A DNA stretch of 43,442 bases from an uncultured beta proteobacterium (GTDB lineage Bacteria > Pseudomonadota > Gammaproteobacteria > Burkholderiales > Burkholderiaceae_C), in assembly GCA_903920695.1 (NCBI GenBank), contig CAIXNB010000074.1, positions 1-43,442 on the forward strand, written 5' to 3'. This document shows, piece by piece, positions 31,991 to 40,844 of this stretch. The notes beneath the pieces are model-generated. The model was not told the origin of the DNA. It did not search any database and was given only the letters and a program-made list of their open reading frames with translations. The stretch's first letter is position 1, and the number at the start of each line of letters is the position of its first letter. The position numbers and the translations under genes were made by a program.

Positions 31991-32237
31991 CGGTCTCCGT
32001 ATCTTCGCCTGCTGGCTAAATCAGCATTGCTGGCGTTGTTGGTAAGGCTGTGGGCGCGGCGGCGTGGGCAATCGGTGCATTGTCGAAGTGCTGGTGGTCG
32101 GCTACCGATTTACCAAGCGGTCTCGGCCTGAAACGCCCTTATCGCTTTCTTAATACCCGCGTTTGGGGGATATACAAATCCTGGAGTTGAGGCCAATATT
32201 CCCTTCAATTTAACGGATCGACGAAGGCGCATCTACC

Positions 32238-33452
32238 ATGGCAATCGCAGCCAACAACACCCAGTTCATCATCCAGCGCGGCGGCTTGTTGCCATTGTTG
32301 CGCTACGGCAATTACAGTGGGCCAGGCTATGCCGGGGCCGTGTGCGCCAGGACCGTGATCGAACACCCGGGTATTAACTGCGGCAAACCCATAGCGGCTG
32401 GCATGCTGGCCCAAAGCCCAACCGGTCTGGCCAGCTTCATGAAACTGGCCCTGCAGACTGAAGCCAACGGCTATATCGGCAGCGTGACGCGCATGCATGA
32501 CGTGGAGTACACCATTGCCGAAATCCGCTTCATGCAGGCCGTGCAAGGCCTCTTCAATGGCAAACTACCGCATGAGTTGACCGGTCAGGACCGGCTCGAA
32601 CGCGGCTATAGGCAGTTGGAGGCAGCCTGTGACGCCGAATACTGGCAGGCCGATCAGCGTATGCTTGGTGCCATCGCGGACTACCACCCCCTCGATTTTG
32701 CCGATGCCACTTACCGCGAGTTGATGCTCAATGCCTTTTATGCCAAGGCTGAAAGCAGCATCTTCGGGTATGGGCTGAAGCAGCAGGTTCAAGCTTTCTA
32801 CAATTCCCTCAAAGCCAAGGACTCCCAGTCCGGCGCGCCGTCCTTTTCTTGGGACTGTTGGAGTGCACTGGGCAAGGCCAGTACCATGGCGCGCGCTGAC
32901 CTCGAAGCGCTTATCACGCTGCCGATCACGCCGCAGGAGCGCCAGTTCTTCAATCAGCATTTGACACCTGGGCAGTACATCGATGCCAGCACCCAGGATG
33001 ACGCGGGCAATTTCATGAATGCCGAGACCTTGGACTTCAGCAATCGCATCGTGGTGCCAGGGTCGGTGGATGGCGTGATTTTTACCGCGCGGGTCAGGAT
33101 CGGGCGCGACCACCTTGTTATGACTCTCGACAAGACCGACAAGAATCACCCCATTTTCACCAGAGTGAGCCTGCGTCATGGCGAGCTGTGCAGCACACAG
33201 ACAATCAGGACCATTGACGAGGGTGCCAACAAAGCCGTGGCTGGCATCGGTCTCTGCCAGGAAGTGATCATCGACGCCAATGGTCAGATTCTGCTGACCC
33301 AACTGATCCCCAGACCCAAGGTTCCCGCATTGCCGATGCCGGCCGACTTGCAACTGAAGATCGATGCCGTGCTGTCGGGGGACTATCGGCAGGTATTGCG
33401 GCTTGCGCCGGGGTTCACTGATGGCGCTACCAATGCCAGCGCGTTGGCATAG
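32238..33452 (+). CDS. Orphan protein of unknown function with a possible phospholipase-A2-like site
   Basis: A 404-residue protein that I do not recognise as a whole. Near the N-terminus, YGNYSGPGY (residues 23-31) looks like the calcium loop of secreted/viral phospholipase A2 (YGxYCGxG), and RMHDVEY (85-91) looks like its catalytic HDxxY helix. The spacing is longer than usual and the expected Cys pairs are mostly missing. No signal peptide is seen. The region after residue 200 has no recognised motif. The gene is isolated, lies between the serine-hydrolase remnant and a partial rarA copy, and seems to be accessory DNA. It could be an effector, toxin or lipid hydrolase, or the match could be chance. 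Confidence 0.75.
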   Translation: MAIAANNTQFIIQRGGLLPLLRYGNYSGPGYAGAVCARTVIEHPGINCGKPIAAGMLAQSPTGLASFMKLALQTEANGYIGSVTRMHDVEYTIAEIRFMQAVQGLFNGKLPHELTGQDRLERGYRQLEAACDAEYWQADQRMLGAIADYHPLDFADATYRELMLNAFYAKAESSIFGYGLKQQVQAFYNSLKAKDSQSGAPSFSWDCWSALGKASTMARADLEALITLPITPQERQFFNQHLTPGQYIDASTQDDAGNFMNAETLDFSNRIVVPGSVDGVIFTARVRIGRDHLVMTLDKTDKNHPIFTRVSLRHGELCSTQTIRTIDEGANKAVAGIGLCQEVIIDANGQILLTQLIPRPKVPALPMPADLQLKIDAVLSGDYRQVLRLAPGFTDGATNASALA

Positions 33453-33523
33453 ACCGGCGCAATTTCGCCAAGCACTGCGCCCAGTGCATTACTTTCAAAA
33501 TTTCTGCGTCACCTGACTGCCTC

Positions 33524-33664
33524 CTGCCCGAGGGCAGGGCGGCGTCGGGTTTTCAGCGATCAATGGCGCGCGGTCTGGAGATTGGCATTGCGAAAGGACG
33601 CGCCAGTTGTGCGCTCTGAAGCAAGCGCGAGGGCCGGCCGGGCACTCTGGCGCGAGCCTATAAT
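33524..33664 (+). pseudogene. Degenerate partial copy of the rarA 3' end
   Basis: CTGCCCGAGGGCA at 33524-33536 matches rarA at 31630-31642. The similarity continues, with only about one net indel and roughly 70 % identity by eye, to the TATAA at 33659-33663, which corresponds to the rarA stop region (31766-31770). The implied peptide (LPEGRAASGFQRSMARGLEIGIA) parallels RarA's LPEGMAAPGFYRPVERGLEIKIA. The 1.75 kb between the two copies contains the serine-hydrolase remnant and the orphan gene. The hairpin CCTGCCC-GA-GGGCAGG at 33523-33538 and the TATAAT at 33659 both derive from this copy and may now work as terminator and -10 element. Confidence 0.75.
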
Positions 33665-33720
33665 TTTGCAGCAGCGACAGTCAAGCAGTCGCCCACCTTT
33701 TCACCAACCGGAGAATCATT

Positions 33721-34713
33721 GTGCGACTGAAAAAATTGCTTTCACTGTGCGCCATCAGCACCCTCATCGGGTTGCTTCCCTTCGCTGCTGCCGCCGAGCA
33801 AAAGCTGTTCGTCTACACCTCGATGAAGGAGTCGATGATCGGTGACCTGAAGATTGCATTTGCCAAGAAGCACGCTGACATCAAGCTCGATTTCCAGTCG
33901 GCCGGCGCTGGCAAGCTGATGGCCAAGATCGCCGCCGAGCGCGAGTCCGGCAAGATCATGGCCGATGTGCTGTGGACCAGCGAGGTGCCGGACTTCTACC
34001 AGTTGAAGGCACAGGGCCTGCTGCAGCCCTACATGCCGACCGAGTTGAAACAGATCCTCAATCCGCTGCCCGATTACGACGGGTCGTTCACGGCGGTGCG
34101 CCTGGGCACGCTGGGCATTGCCTACAACACGCGCCTGATCAAGGAAGCGCCCAAGACCTGGGCTGACGTGCAAAAGCCGGCCTTCAAGGGCGCCTACGGC
34201 ATCGCCAACCCTGCCTTGTCGGGTACCGCTTACATGAGCGTTGCGGTGCTGTCCAAGGCCTTTGGCTGGGGCTATTTCGAGGCGCTGCGCGCCAATGGTG
34301 CGAAGATGGGCAAGGGTTCGGGCCAGGTGGTGGATGACACCGCTTCGGGCGATCTGCTGGCGAGCCTGGCGGTGGACTACATCACGCTCGACAAGGTTGA
34401 CAAGGGCGCCACGCTGGCGCTGGTCTATCCACCCGAAATGCTGGTGATTCCGAGCCCGATCGCGATCTTCCGCAACAGCCCCAATGTCGATGCCGCGAAG
34501 AAGTTTGTCGACTTTGTGCTCTCAAAAGACGGTCAGGCCATCATTGCCAACGAAGGCACGCTGCCGGTGCGTTCTGATGTCACGGTGCCCGCGCGTTACA
34601 AGCTGCCCACGGTGGCCGACGCGATGAAGCGCGCCATGAAGATCGATTACCAATTGATCATGACCGAGAAGGAAGCGACGATCAAGAAGTTCACGGACAT
34701 CATGCAGAAGTGA
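33721..34713 (+). CDS. ABC importer substrate-binding protein (Fe3+/phosphonate-type, family 1)
   Basis: A 330-residue periplasmic binding protein with a signal peptide (cleavage after AAAA near residue 25). The mature protein opens with KLFVYTSMKESMIGDL and has FQSAGAGKLMAKIAAE and ADVLWTSEVPDF, which place it with COG1840-type proteins related to ferric-ion, phosphonate or polyamine binders. The tandem Tyr pair used by FbpA for iron is not evident, so iron is not the default guess. The GTG start at 33721 is supported by GGAG upstream. It is the first gene of a tight unit; the ATPase gene follows after 8 bp. Confidence 0.87.
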   Translation: MRLKKLLSLCAISTLIGLLPFAAAAEQKLFVYTSMKESMIGDLKIAFAKKHADIKLDFQSAGAGKLMAKIAAERESGKIMADVLWTSEVPDFYQLKAQGLLQPYMPTELKQILNPLPDYDGSFTAVRLGTLGIAYNTRLIKEAPKTWADVQKPAFKGAYGIANPALSGTAYMSVAVLSKAFGWGYFEALRANGAKMGKGSGQVVDDTASGDLLASLAVDYITLDKVDKGATLALVYPPEMLVIPSPIAIFRNSPNVDAAKKFVDFVLSKDGQAIIANEGTLPVRSDVTVPARYKLPTVADAMKRAMKIDYQLIMTEKEATIKKFTDIMQK

Positions 34714-34721
34714 ACTGAACG

Positions 34722-35810
34722 GTGGCCAATGTTCGCATCGAGGGCGTCAGCAAGGCCTACGCCGGGCGCACGATTCTGTCGGCTCTGTCGCTTGAAATCC
34801 ACGACGGTGAGTGCTTTACGCTGCTCGGCCCCTCGGGCTGCGGCAAGACGGTTCTGATGCGCTTGATTGCCGGCTTCGAGACACCCGACAGCGGCAGCAT
34901 TTCGATTGGCGATCAGGTCGTCGCGAGCGCCGCCAGCGCGCAGGCCCTGCCACCGGAACAGCGTGCCCTGGGCATGGTGTTTCAGGACTACGCGGTCTGG
35001 CCGCACATGAGTGTGTTCGACAACATTGCCTATCCGCTCAAGCTGGCGCAGGTCGAAGCCGGCGCCCTGCGCGTGCGCGCTTTGCATGCCGTTGGTCTGG
35101 TCGGGCTTGATGGGCTGGAGGCGCGCTTGCCCTCGCAGTTGTCGGGTGGCCAGCAACAGCGCGTGGCGCTGGCGCGGGCTTTGGTCTCCGAGCCGCGCCT
35201 GTTGCTGCTTGATGAGCCGTTGAACAACCTGGACGCCAATCTGCGCGAGGAGATGCGTTTCGAGATCAAGGCGCTACAGCGCAAGCTCGGCATCACGATT
35301 CTGTACGTCACGCACGACCAGGAAATCGCGCTGGCAATTTCGGATCGGCTCGCGGTAATGGACGAGACCGGGGCGCTGCGCCAGATCGGCGCGCCGCAGG
35401 AAGTGTACGAACACCCGAGCGACGATTTCGTCTTCCGCTTCCTGGGCATCGCCAATTTTTTGCCGGTGCGCCGCGACGGTGCGGCGCTCTACATCGGCGG
35501 CTCGGCTGCGCCCTGGGTCGGTCCCGAGCCGGACAAGCACGGCGCGCGCATCACGGCCGGTTTTCGACCGAGCGACGTGCTGCTCTCGCGTGGTGGCGAA
35601 GGTCTTGATGGCGTCGTCGTGCGCGCCAGTTTTCTCGGCGCGCAGGTGGACTATTTGATCGACATCGCGGGCACGCTGATTCGCGCTGCCTTGCCGAGCC
35701 ACGAGTGTCTGGCGCGTGATCTGCTGTTTGTCGAAGGCGAGCAGTGCCGGGTTGGCCTGGCGACGGTACAGTGGTTTGACGGTGACATTGTGAGTGGGGC
35801 GCGGGCATGA
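34722..35810 (+). CDS. ABC importer ATPase 1 (FbpC/PotA-like)
   Basis: A 362-residue ATPase with Walker A GPSGCGKTV, the Q-loop (VFQDYAVWPHMSV), signature LSGGQQQRVALARAL, Walker B LLLLDEPLNNLD and the switch His in YVTHDQEIAL. From about residue 235 a C-terminal TOBE_2-type regulatory domain is present, as in importers of the Fe3+/spermidine group. GTG 34722 is the start. It overlaps the permease start by 4 bp, so the two are translationally coupled. It drives import together with the permease at 35807. Confidence 0.92.
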   Translation: MANVRIEGVSKAYAGRTILSALSLEIHDGECFTLLGPSGCGKTVLMRLIAGFETPDSGSISIGDQVVASAASAQALPPEQRALGMVFQDYAVWPHMSVFDNIAYPLKLAQVEAGALRVRALHAVGLVGLDGLEARLPSQLSGGQQQRVALARALVSEPRLLLLDEPLNNLDANLREEMRFEIKALQRKLGITILYVTHDQEIALAISDRLAVMDETGALRQIGAPQEVYEHPSDDFVFRFLGIANFLPVRRDGAALYIGGSAAPWVGPEPDKHGARITAGFRPSDVLLSRGGEGLDGVVVRASFLGAQVDYLIDIAGTLIRAALPSHECLARDLLFVEGEQCRVGLATVQWFDGDIVSGARA

Positions 35811-37504
35811 GCATGGCCAAGACCGGTACCCCGCGCATCGGTACACCCGAGATCCTGTTCGGCCTCTCGGTTGGCGTGCTGGTCATCGTCGTGGCCGTGC
35901 CGATGCTGCTGATCTTCTTCAACGCCTTCTGGGTCGATGGGCATTTCAACGTCGCCGATGTGCTCAAGGTTCTGCGCCAGCGCGAGACCTATAAGGCGCT
36001 CTTGAATTCGCTGGTGCTATCGGCCGGCGTCACCGTCACCGGGACCATCGTCGGCACCTTCTTCGCCTGGCTGGTGACGCGCACCGATCTGCCGTTCAAG
36101 AAAACCATGAAGCTGCTGTTTCTCGTGCCCTTCATGCTGCCGGCCTTCATCGGCGCGCTGGCCTGGAAGATGCTGCTGTCGCCGCGCGCGGGCTACATCA
36201 ACCGCTTTTTCATCGACGTGCTCGGCTTCGATGGACCGATCTTCGACATCTACACCTACGCCGGCATCATCCTGGTCGAGACCATGTATCTGTTTCCCTT
36301 TGTCTTCATCCAGGTTAGCGGTGCGTTAGAACGCATGGACCCGACACTGGAAGAGTCGGCGCGCATCTCGGGTGCCGATCTGCTGACGATCACGCGCCGC
36401 ATCACGATCCCGCTGGTGCTGCCTTCGATCCTGTCGGGCTCACTCTTGATCATGCTGTATTCGATGGCGCATTTCGGCACCGTGGCGGTGCTCGGCATCG
36501 AGACCGGCATCTACAACATCCCGACGCTGATCTACGAAAAGATCCACCAGAGCGCGGGCAGCTTCGACTCCATCCGCGCCGCCACCGTGCTGGCCACCGT
36601 GCTGGTGCTGGCGGCGGCCTTGATCCTGTGGCTGCAGAACCGCATCCTGCGCAAGGGTCGCTACCAGATCATCGCGGGCAAGAGCTTTCGCCCGACTGAA
36701 CTCAAATTGCGCGCCTGGCGCGTTCCGCTGTTTCTCTTTTGCATTGCCTACATCGCCTTCACCATCGTGCTGCCCACGGTGACCATTTTTCTGGTGGGCG
36801 GCCTCAAGACCTACGGCCTGCCGTTCACTGCAGCGAATCTGACGCTGGCCAACTACCGACATATTCTGTTCGAATGGGACCTGACGCGCGATGCGATCTG
36901 GAACAGCATCAGCCTGGGTCTGTCGGCCGCGCTGATCACGATGTTTGCCGGCGTCATCATTTCCTACGTCATCGTCAAGATGAAGGTGCGCGGGCGTGGT
37001 CTGCTGGAGTTCTTGGGCATGCTGCCGTTCTCGGTGCCGGGCTCGGTCATTGCGCTCGGTGTCATCCTGGCTTGGAGCGGCAAGTTCGGCATCAATCTGT
37101 ACAACACGGTGTGGATCATCCTGCTGGCCTACATCGCGCGCTACATGGCGTTTTCGCTCAAAGCCAATTCAGCCGCACTGGAGCAGGTACACGACTCGCT
37201 GGTGGAGGCGGCACGCGCGTCGGGTGCGACGATGGGCCAGGCCCTGAAGGACATCGTGATCCCGCTGGTGCGCCCCGGCATGGTGGCGGCCTTCTTCCTG
37301 ATCTTTCTGCCGGCGTTGCGCGAACTCACCGTTTCGGTGCTGTTGTACGGCCCGACCACGCGCACCATCGGCGTGGCGATCTATACCCTCAATGAAGACG
37401 GCGAGACCGTTTATTCAGCGGCACTCGCGGGCGTCGCCTTGATCATCATCGTGCTCGGCGAAGTGCTGATCAAACGCCTGGTGTCGGGCAAGAGCAAGGC
37501 ATAG
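35807..37504 (+). CDS. ABC importer permease, two fused BPD transmembrane domains (FbpB-like)
   Basis: A 565-residue inner-membrane protein containing two copies of the binding-protein-dependent permease domain. The EAA-loop signatures are ESARISGADLLTITRRITIPL in the first half and EAARASGATMGQALKDIVIPL in the second. About twelve helices are visible. A fused permease is the arrangement of FbpB-type and related importers, so one polypeptide can form the full channel. The start overlaps the ATPase stop by 4 bp; ATG 35813 is also possible. It is followed 9 bp later by a second ATPase gene. Confidence 0.92.
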   Translation: MSMAKTGTPRIGTPEILFGLSVGVLVIVVAVPMLLIFFNAFWVDGHFNVADVLKVLRQRETYKALLNSLVLSAGVTVTGTIVGTFFAWLVTRTDLPFKKTMKLLFLVPFMLPAFIGALAWKMLLSPRAGYINRFFIDVLGFDGPIFDIYTYAGIILVETMYLFPFVFIQVSGALERMDPTLEESARISGADLLTITRRITIPLVLPSILSGSLLIMLYSMAHFGTVAVLGIETGIYNIPTLIYEKIHQSAGSFDSIRAATVLATVLVLAAALILWLQNRILRKGRYQIIAGKSFRPTELKLRAWRVPLFLFCIAYIAFTIVLPTVTIFLVGGLKTYGLPFTAANLTLANYRHILFEWDLTRDAIWNSISLGLSAALITMFAGVIISYVIVKMKVRGRGLLEFLGMLPFSVPGSVIALGVILAWSGKFGINLYNTVWIILLAYIARYMAFSLKANSAALEQVHDSLVEAARASGATMGQALKDIVIPLVRPGMVAAFFLIFLPALRELTVSVLLYGPTTRTIGVAIYTLNEDGETVYSAALAGVALIIIVLGEVLIKRLVSGKSKA

Positions 37505-37513
37505 GGGCGGCTA

Positions 37514-38569
37514 ATGGCGTACATCGAACTCAATCAGGTCAGCAAGCGCTTTGGCAAGGTCACGGCGGTGGACCGGCTGGATTTGCAAATCGCCAAGGGC
37601 GAATGCGTGGCCATGCTCGGACCCTCGGGTTGCGGCAAGACCACCACGCTGCGCATGGTGGCGGGCTTTGATGATCTCGACGAGGGCGAGATCCGCGTCG
37701 GCGAGCGGCTGCTCTCATCGAAGCGCGAGAAAGATTACTTGCCGCCCGAGCAGCGCACTTTCGGCATGGTGTTTCAGGCCTTTGCGGTCTGGCCGCATCT
37801 CTCGGTGTTCGAGAACGTCGCTTTCCCCTTGCGCGTGCGCAAGCTGCCCAAGGCCGAGATCGTCGCGCGCACCGAAGAGGCGCTGAAACACACGAACCTG
37901 CTGTCGGCTGCCGGTTCCAGCCCGGACGATCTCTCGGGCGGCGGCAAGCAGCGCGTGGCGTTGGCGCGTGCCTTAGCGATCCGGCCCAACGTGATGCTGC
38001 TCGATGAACCGCTGTCGAGTCTGGACCCGCATTTGCGCGAGGAGATGCGCTTCGAGATCAAAGACCTGCAGCGGCGCTTCGGCTTTGCCATTCTGTACGT
38101 CACGCACGACCAGTCCGAAGCGATGGCGCTGTCAGACCGGATTCTGGTCATGCGCGCCGGCGTCGTGCAGCAGATCGGAACGCCGCTCGAGGTCTATGGC
38201 GCACCGAGCAATCGCTTTGTGTTCGAGTTCATCGGCCTGTCGTGTTTTCTGCAGGCTGGTTTGACGCCCGCCGGCATGCAGATAGACTGCATTTCCTACG
38301 ACTGGCCCATGGGTGTGGCGGCGCCAGCAGAACTGGTGGCAGCCGGTGTCGGCCTGCTGGCGGCGCGTCCGACCGAAATCGATTTCGTCAGCGAGGGCGG
38401 GGTGCGCGCAGAAGTCGTGCGCAAGGCCTACCTCGGCGAGACCATCGACTATCTGCTGCGCGTTGGCAGCAGCGAGATCCGCGTGCAAAAAACGCGCCGT
38501 GCAAACGGACCGGCCATTGGCGAGGCCTGTGGTCTGGCTTTTATGCGACCACACTGGTATCCGGTTTGA
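37514..38569 (+). CDS. ABC importer ATPase 2 with altered signature motif
   Basis: A 351-residue ATPase of the same class as that at 34722 but clearly diverged. It has Walker A GPSGCGKTT, Q-loop VFQAFAVWPHLSV, Walker B VMLLDEPLSSLD and the switch His in YVTHDQSEAMAL. The ABC signature reads LSGGGKQRVALARAL rather than LSGGQQQR. The core LSGG is kept, so ATP hydrolysis is still plausible. A TOBE-type domain follows. With a single fused permease upstream, the two ATPases may form a heterodimer or be alternative partners. Confidence 0.92.
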   Translation: MAYIELNQVSKRFGKVTAVDRLDLQIAKGECVAMLGPSGCGKTTTLRMVAGFDDLDEGEIRVGERLLSSKREKDYLPPEQRTFGMVFQAFAVWPHLSVFENVAFPLRVRKLPKAEIVARTEEALKHTNLLSAAGSSPDDLSGGGKQRVALARALAIRPNVMLLDEPLSSLDPHLREEMRFEIKDLQRRFGFAILYVTHDQSEAMALSDRILVMRAGVVQQIGTPLEVYGAPSNRFVFEFIGLSCFLQAGLTPAGMQIDCISYDWPMGVAAPAELVAAGVGLLAARPTEIDFVSEGGVRAEVVRKAYLGETIDYLLRVGSSEIRVQKTRRANGPAIGEACGLAFMRPHWYPV

Positions 38570-38804
38570 TTGAAAGCACGGGGTGGCAGCGCCGTCGCCT
38601 TGGAGTCGAGGGTAAACCCATGGCCATCGGGCCCGAACTGCGTTTACCCTTCGCTACAATCGCCAGCACCCATCTGCCCGTGCCGTAACAACTGGTTGCT
38701 GTGCTGGCAGGTTTATTGCTTCATAACAGACAGAAGTCACACGGCGGCGCCGCTGGTCAGCACATGGCTGATTTACGGGCGGTAGCCGAAAATCGGAGAA
38801 GTTT
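38570..38804. other. Intergenic region upstream of livH, with an inverted repeat
   Basis: No gene is seen. AGGGTAAAC at 38609-38617 and GTTTACCCT at 38642-38650 form a perfect 9-bp inverted repeat with a 24-nt GC-rich loop, either an intrinsic structure ending the importer transcript or an operator for the liv genes. CGGAGAAG just before 38805 is the livH ribosome site. No convincing -35/-10 pair was identified. Confidence 0.5.
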
Positions 38805-39734
38805 ATGGATACCTTCATACAGCAGATCATCAATGGTCTGGTGTTGGGCAGCATGTATGCCCTGGTAGCGCTGGGCTACACCATGGTCTACGGCATCATC
38901 GGCCTGATCAACTTTGCCCATGGCGAAGTGCTGATGGTGGGCGCATTGACCAGCTGGACCATCATTGGCCTGATGAAAGACGCCATGCCAGGCGCGCCGG
39001 GCTGGCTCATCTTGCTGATTTCACTGATCATTGCTTGCATCGTGGCCGGCATCCTCAATCTCATTATTGAAAAAGTGGCCTACCGGCCGCTGCGCAACAG
39101 CCCGAAACTGGCACCGCTGATCACTGCCATCGGCATGTCGCTGCTGCTGCAGACCCTGGCCATGATCATCTGGAAGCCCAATTACAAGCCTTATCCTACG
39201 CTGTTGCCCAACGTGCCGTTCGACATCGCTGGCGCCGTTATTACGCCGACCCAAGTGCTAATTCTGGGCATGACCGCCGTGTCGCTGGCCGTGCTGATGT
39301 GGCTCGTGAATTACACCCGGCTCGGACGTGCCATGCGCGCGACCGCTGAGAACCCGCGCGTGGCGGCGCTGATGGGCGTCAAGCCCGACGTGGTGATTTC
39401 GGCCACGTTCCTGATTGGTGCCGTACTGGCGGCCATCGCCGGCGTGATGTGGGCGGCCAACTACGGCACGGTGCAGCACAGCATGGGCTTTCTGCCGGGC
39501 TTGAAGGCCTTTACGGCGGCGGTGTTTGGCGGTATCGGCAACCTGGCTGGCGCTGTCGTCGGCGGCATCCTGCTTGGCGTGATTGAATCGCTGGGCGCAG
39601 GCTATATTGGCCCGTTGACCGGCGGCGTGCTGGGCAGCCAATACTCCGATATTTTTGCCTTCATTGTCTTGATCATTGTGCTGACGCTGCGACCCTCGGG
39701 GCTGTTGGGTGAGCGGGTCGCGGATCGCGCCTAG
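38805..39734 (+). CDS. livH: Branched-chain amino acid ABC permease LivH
   Basis: A 309-residue inner-membrane permease of the LivH type. It opens with FIQQIINGLVLGSMYALVALG and continues with GYTMVYGIIGLINFAHGEVLMVG and RAMRATAENPRVAALMGV. About eight helices are visible. Together with LivM it forms the channel of a high-affinity branched-chain or related amino acid (or amide/urea) importer. It begins the livHMGF run; the binding-protein gene normally found nearby is not in this window. Confidence 0.94.
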   Translation: MDTFIQQIINGLVLGSMYALVALGYTMVYGIIGLINFAHGEVLMVGALTSWTIIGLMKDAMPGAPGWLILLISLIIACIVAGILNLIIEKVAYRPLRNSPKLAPLITAIGMSLLLQTLAMIIWKPNYKPYPTLLPNVPFDIAGAVITPTQVLILGMTAVSLAVLMWLVNYTRLGRAMRATAENPRVAALMGVKPDVVISATFLIGAVLAAIAGVMWAANYGTVQHSMGFLPGLKAFTAAVFGGIGNLAGAVVGGILLGVIESLGAGYIGPLTGGVLGSQYSDIFAFIVLIIVLTLRPSGLLGERVADRA

Positions 39735-39757
39735 GCCGAACTGACTAAAGGATCTTT

Positions 39758-40840
39758 ATGAAACAACAACAGAAAATCATCGTCTTCCTGTTGGCGGCGC
39801 TTGCCTTGCTGGTCTTGCCGCTGCTGCTGCAGAGTTTTGGCAATGCCTGGGTTCGCATTGCGGACATGGCACTGCTCTATGTGCTGCTGTCGCTGGGCCT
39901 GAACATCGTGGTGGGCTACGCGGGCTTGCTCGATCTGGGCTACGTCGCCTTTTTTGCCATCGGTGCCTACATGTATGGCCTGCTGGCCTCGCCGCAACTG
40001 ACCGAAGCCTTTGAGTCGTTCGCGATGATGTTCCCCAATGGCTTGCACACGCCGCTGTGGATTGTGGTGCCGGCTGCCGCTGGCCTGGCCGGTCTGTTCG
40101 GCGTGCTGCTCGGTGCCCCCACGCTGCGGCTGCGCGGTGACTACCTGGCGATCGTGACGCTGGGTTTTGGCGAGATCATCCGCGTCTTCATGAACAACCT
40201 CGACCGTCCGGTCAACATCACCAACGGACCCAAGGGGATTGGGCAGATCGATGCCCTGAGCTTCTTTGGATTGAACTTGGGCAAGCCCGTGACGGTGGCG
40301 GGCTTCGACGTGGCTTCGGTCTCACTTTACTATTATCTGTTCCTCGGCCTAGTGCTGTTCAGCGTGCTGATCTCACACCGCCTTGAGTTCTCTCGCGTGG
40401 GGCGCGCCTGGATGGCGATTCGCGAAGACGAGATCGCTGCCAAGGCCATGGGTATCAACACGCGCAACCTCAAATTGCTGGCCTTCGGCATGGGTGCCAC
40501 ATTCGGCGGCGTGTCAGGCGCTATGTTCGCTTCTTTCCAGGGCTTCATTTCGCCCGAGTCCTTCAGTTTGATGGAGTCGATCATGATCGTGGCCATGGTG
40601 GTGCTGGGCGGCATCGGTCATCTGCCGGGCGTGATCCTGGGCGCCGTTCTCCTGTCGGCGCTGCCCGAGGTGCTGCGCTATGTGGCTGGCCCCTTGCAGA
40701 CCATGACCGACGGCCGGCTCGACGCCTCGATCTTGCGCCAGCTGCTGATTGCCCTGGCCATGATCACCATCATGCTGTCGCGTCCGCGCGGCCTGTGGCC
40801 TTCGCCGGATCATGGCAAGTCGCTGCAGAACGTTAAGTAA
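39758..40840 (+). CDS. livM: Branched-chain amino acid ABC permease LivM
   Basis: A 360-residue LivM-type permease. Recognisable parts are SLGLNIVVGYAGLLDLGYVAFFAIGAY, LRLRGDYLAIVTLGFGEIIR, RAWMAIREDEIAAKAMGINT and VVLGGIGHLPGVILGA. The start at 39758 follows AAAGGA at a normal distance. It pairs with LivH. A palindromic element (40845-40894) lies between its stop and livG. Confidence 0.94.
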   Translation: MKQQQKIIVFLLAALALLVLPLLLQSFGNAWVRIADMALLYVLLSLGLNIVVGYAGLLDLGYVAFFAIGAYMYGLLASPQLTEAFESFAMMFPNGLHTPLWIVVPAAAGLAGLFGVLLGAPTLRLRGDYLAIVTLGFGEIIRVFMNNLDRPVNITNGPKGIGQIDALSFFGLNLGKPVTVAGFDVASVSLYYYLFLGLVLFSVLISHRLEFSRVGRAWMAIREDEIAAKAMGINTRNLKLLAFGMGATFGGVSGAMFASFQGFISPESFSLMESIMIVAMVVLGGIGHLPGVILGAVLLSALPEVLRYVAGPLQTMTDGRLDASILRQLLIALAMITIMLSRPRGLWPSPDHGKSLQNVK

Positions 40841-40844
40841 ATTT

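Noticed and set aside
33659-33664. TATAAT as the promoter of the importer operon
   Set aside because: It lies in the degenerate rarA stop region and has no good -35 at 17 bp. Use as a -10 is possible but not supported enough for its own entry.
33721-34713. Assignment of the binding protein as a ferric-iron binder
   Set aside because: The tandem Tyr pair of FbpA-type proteins is not visible, so only the broad family was named.
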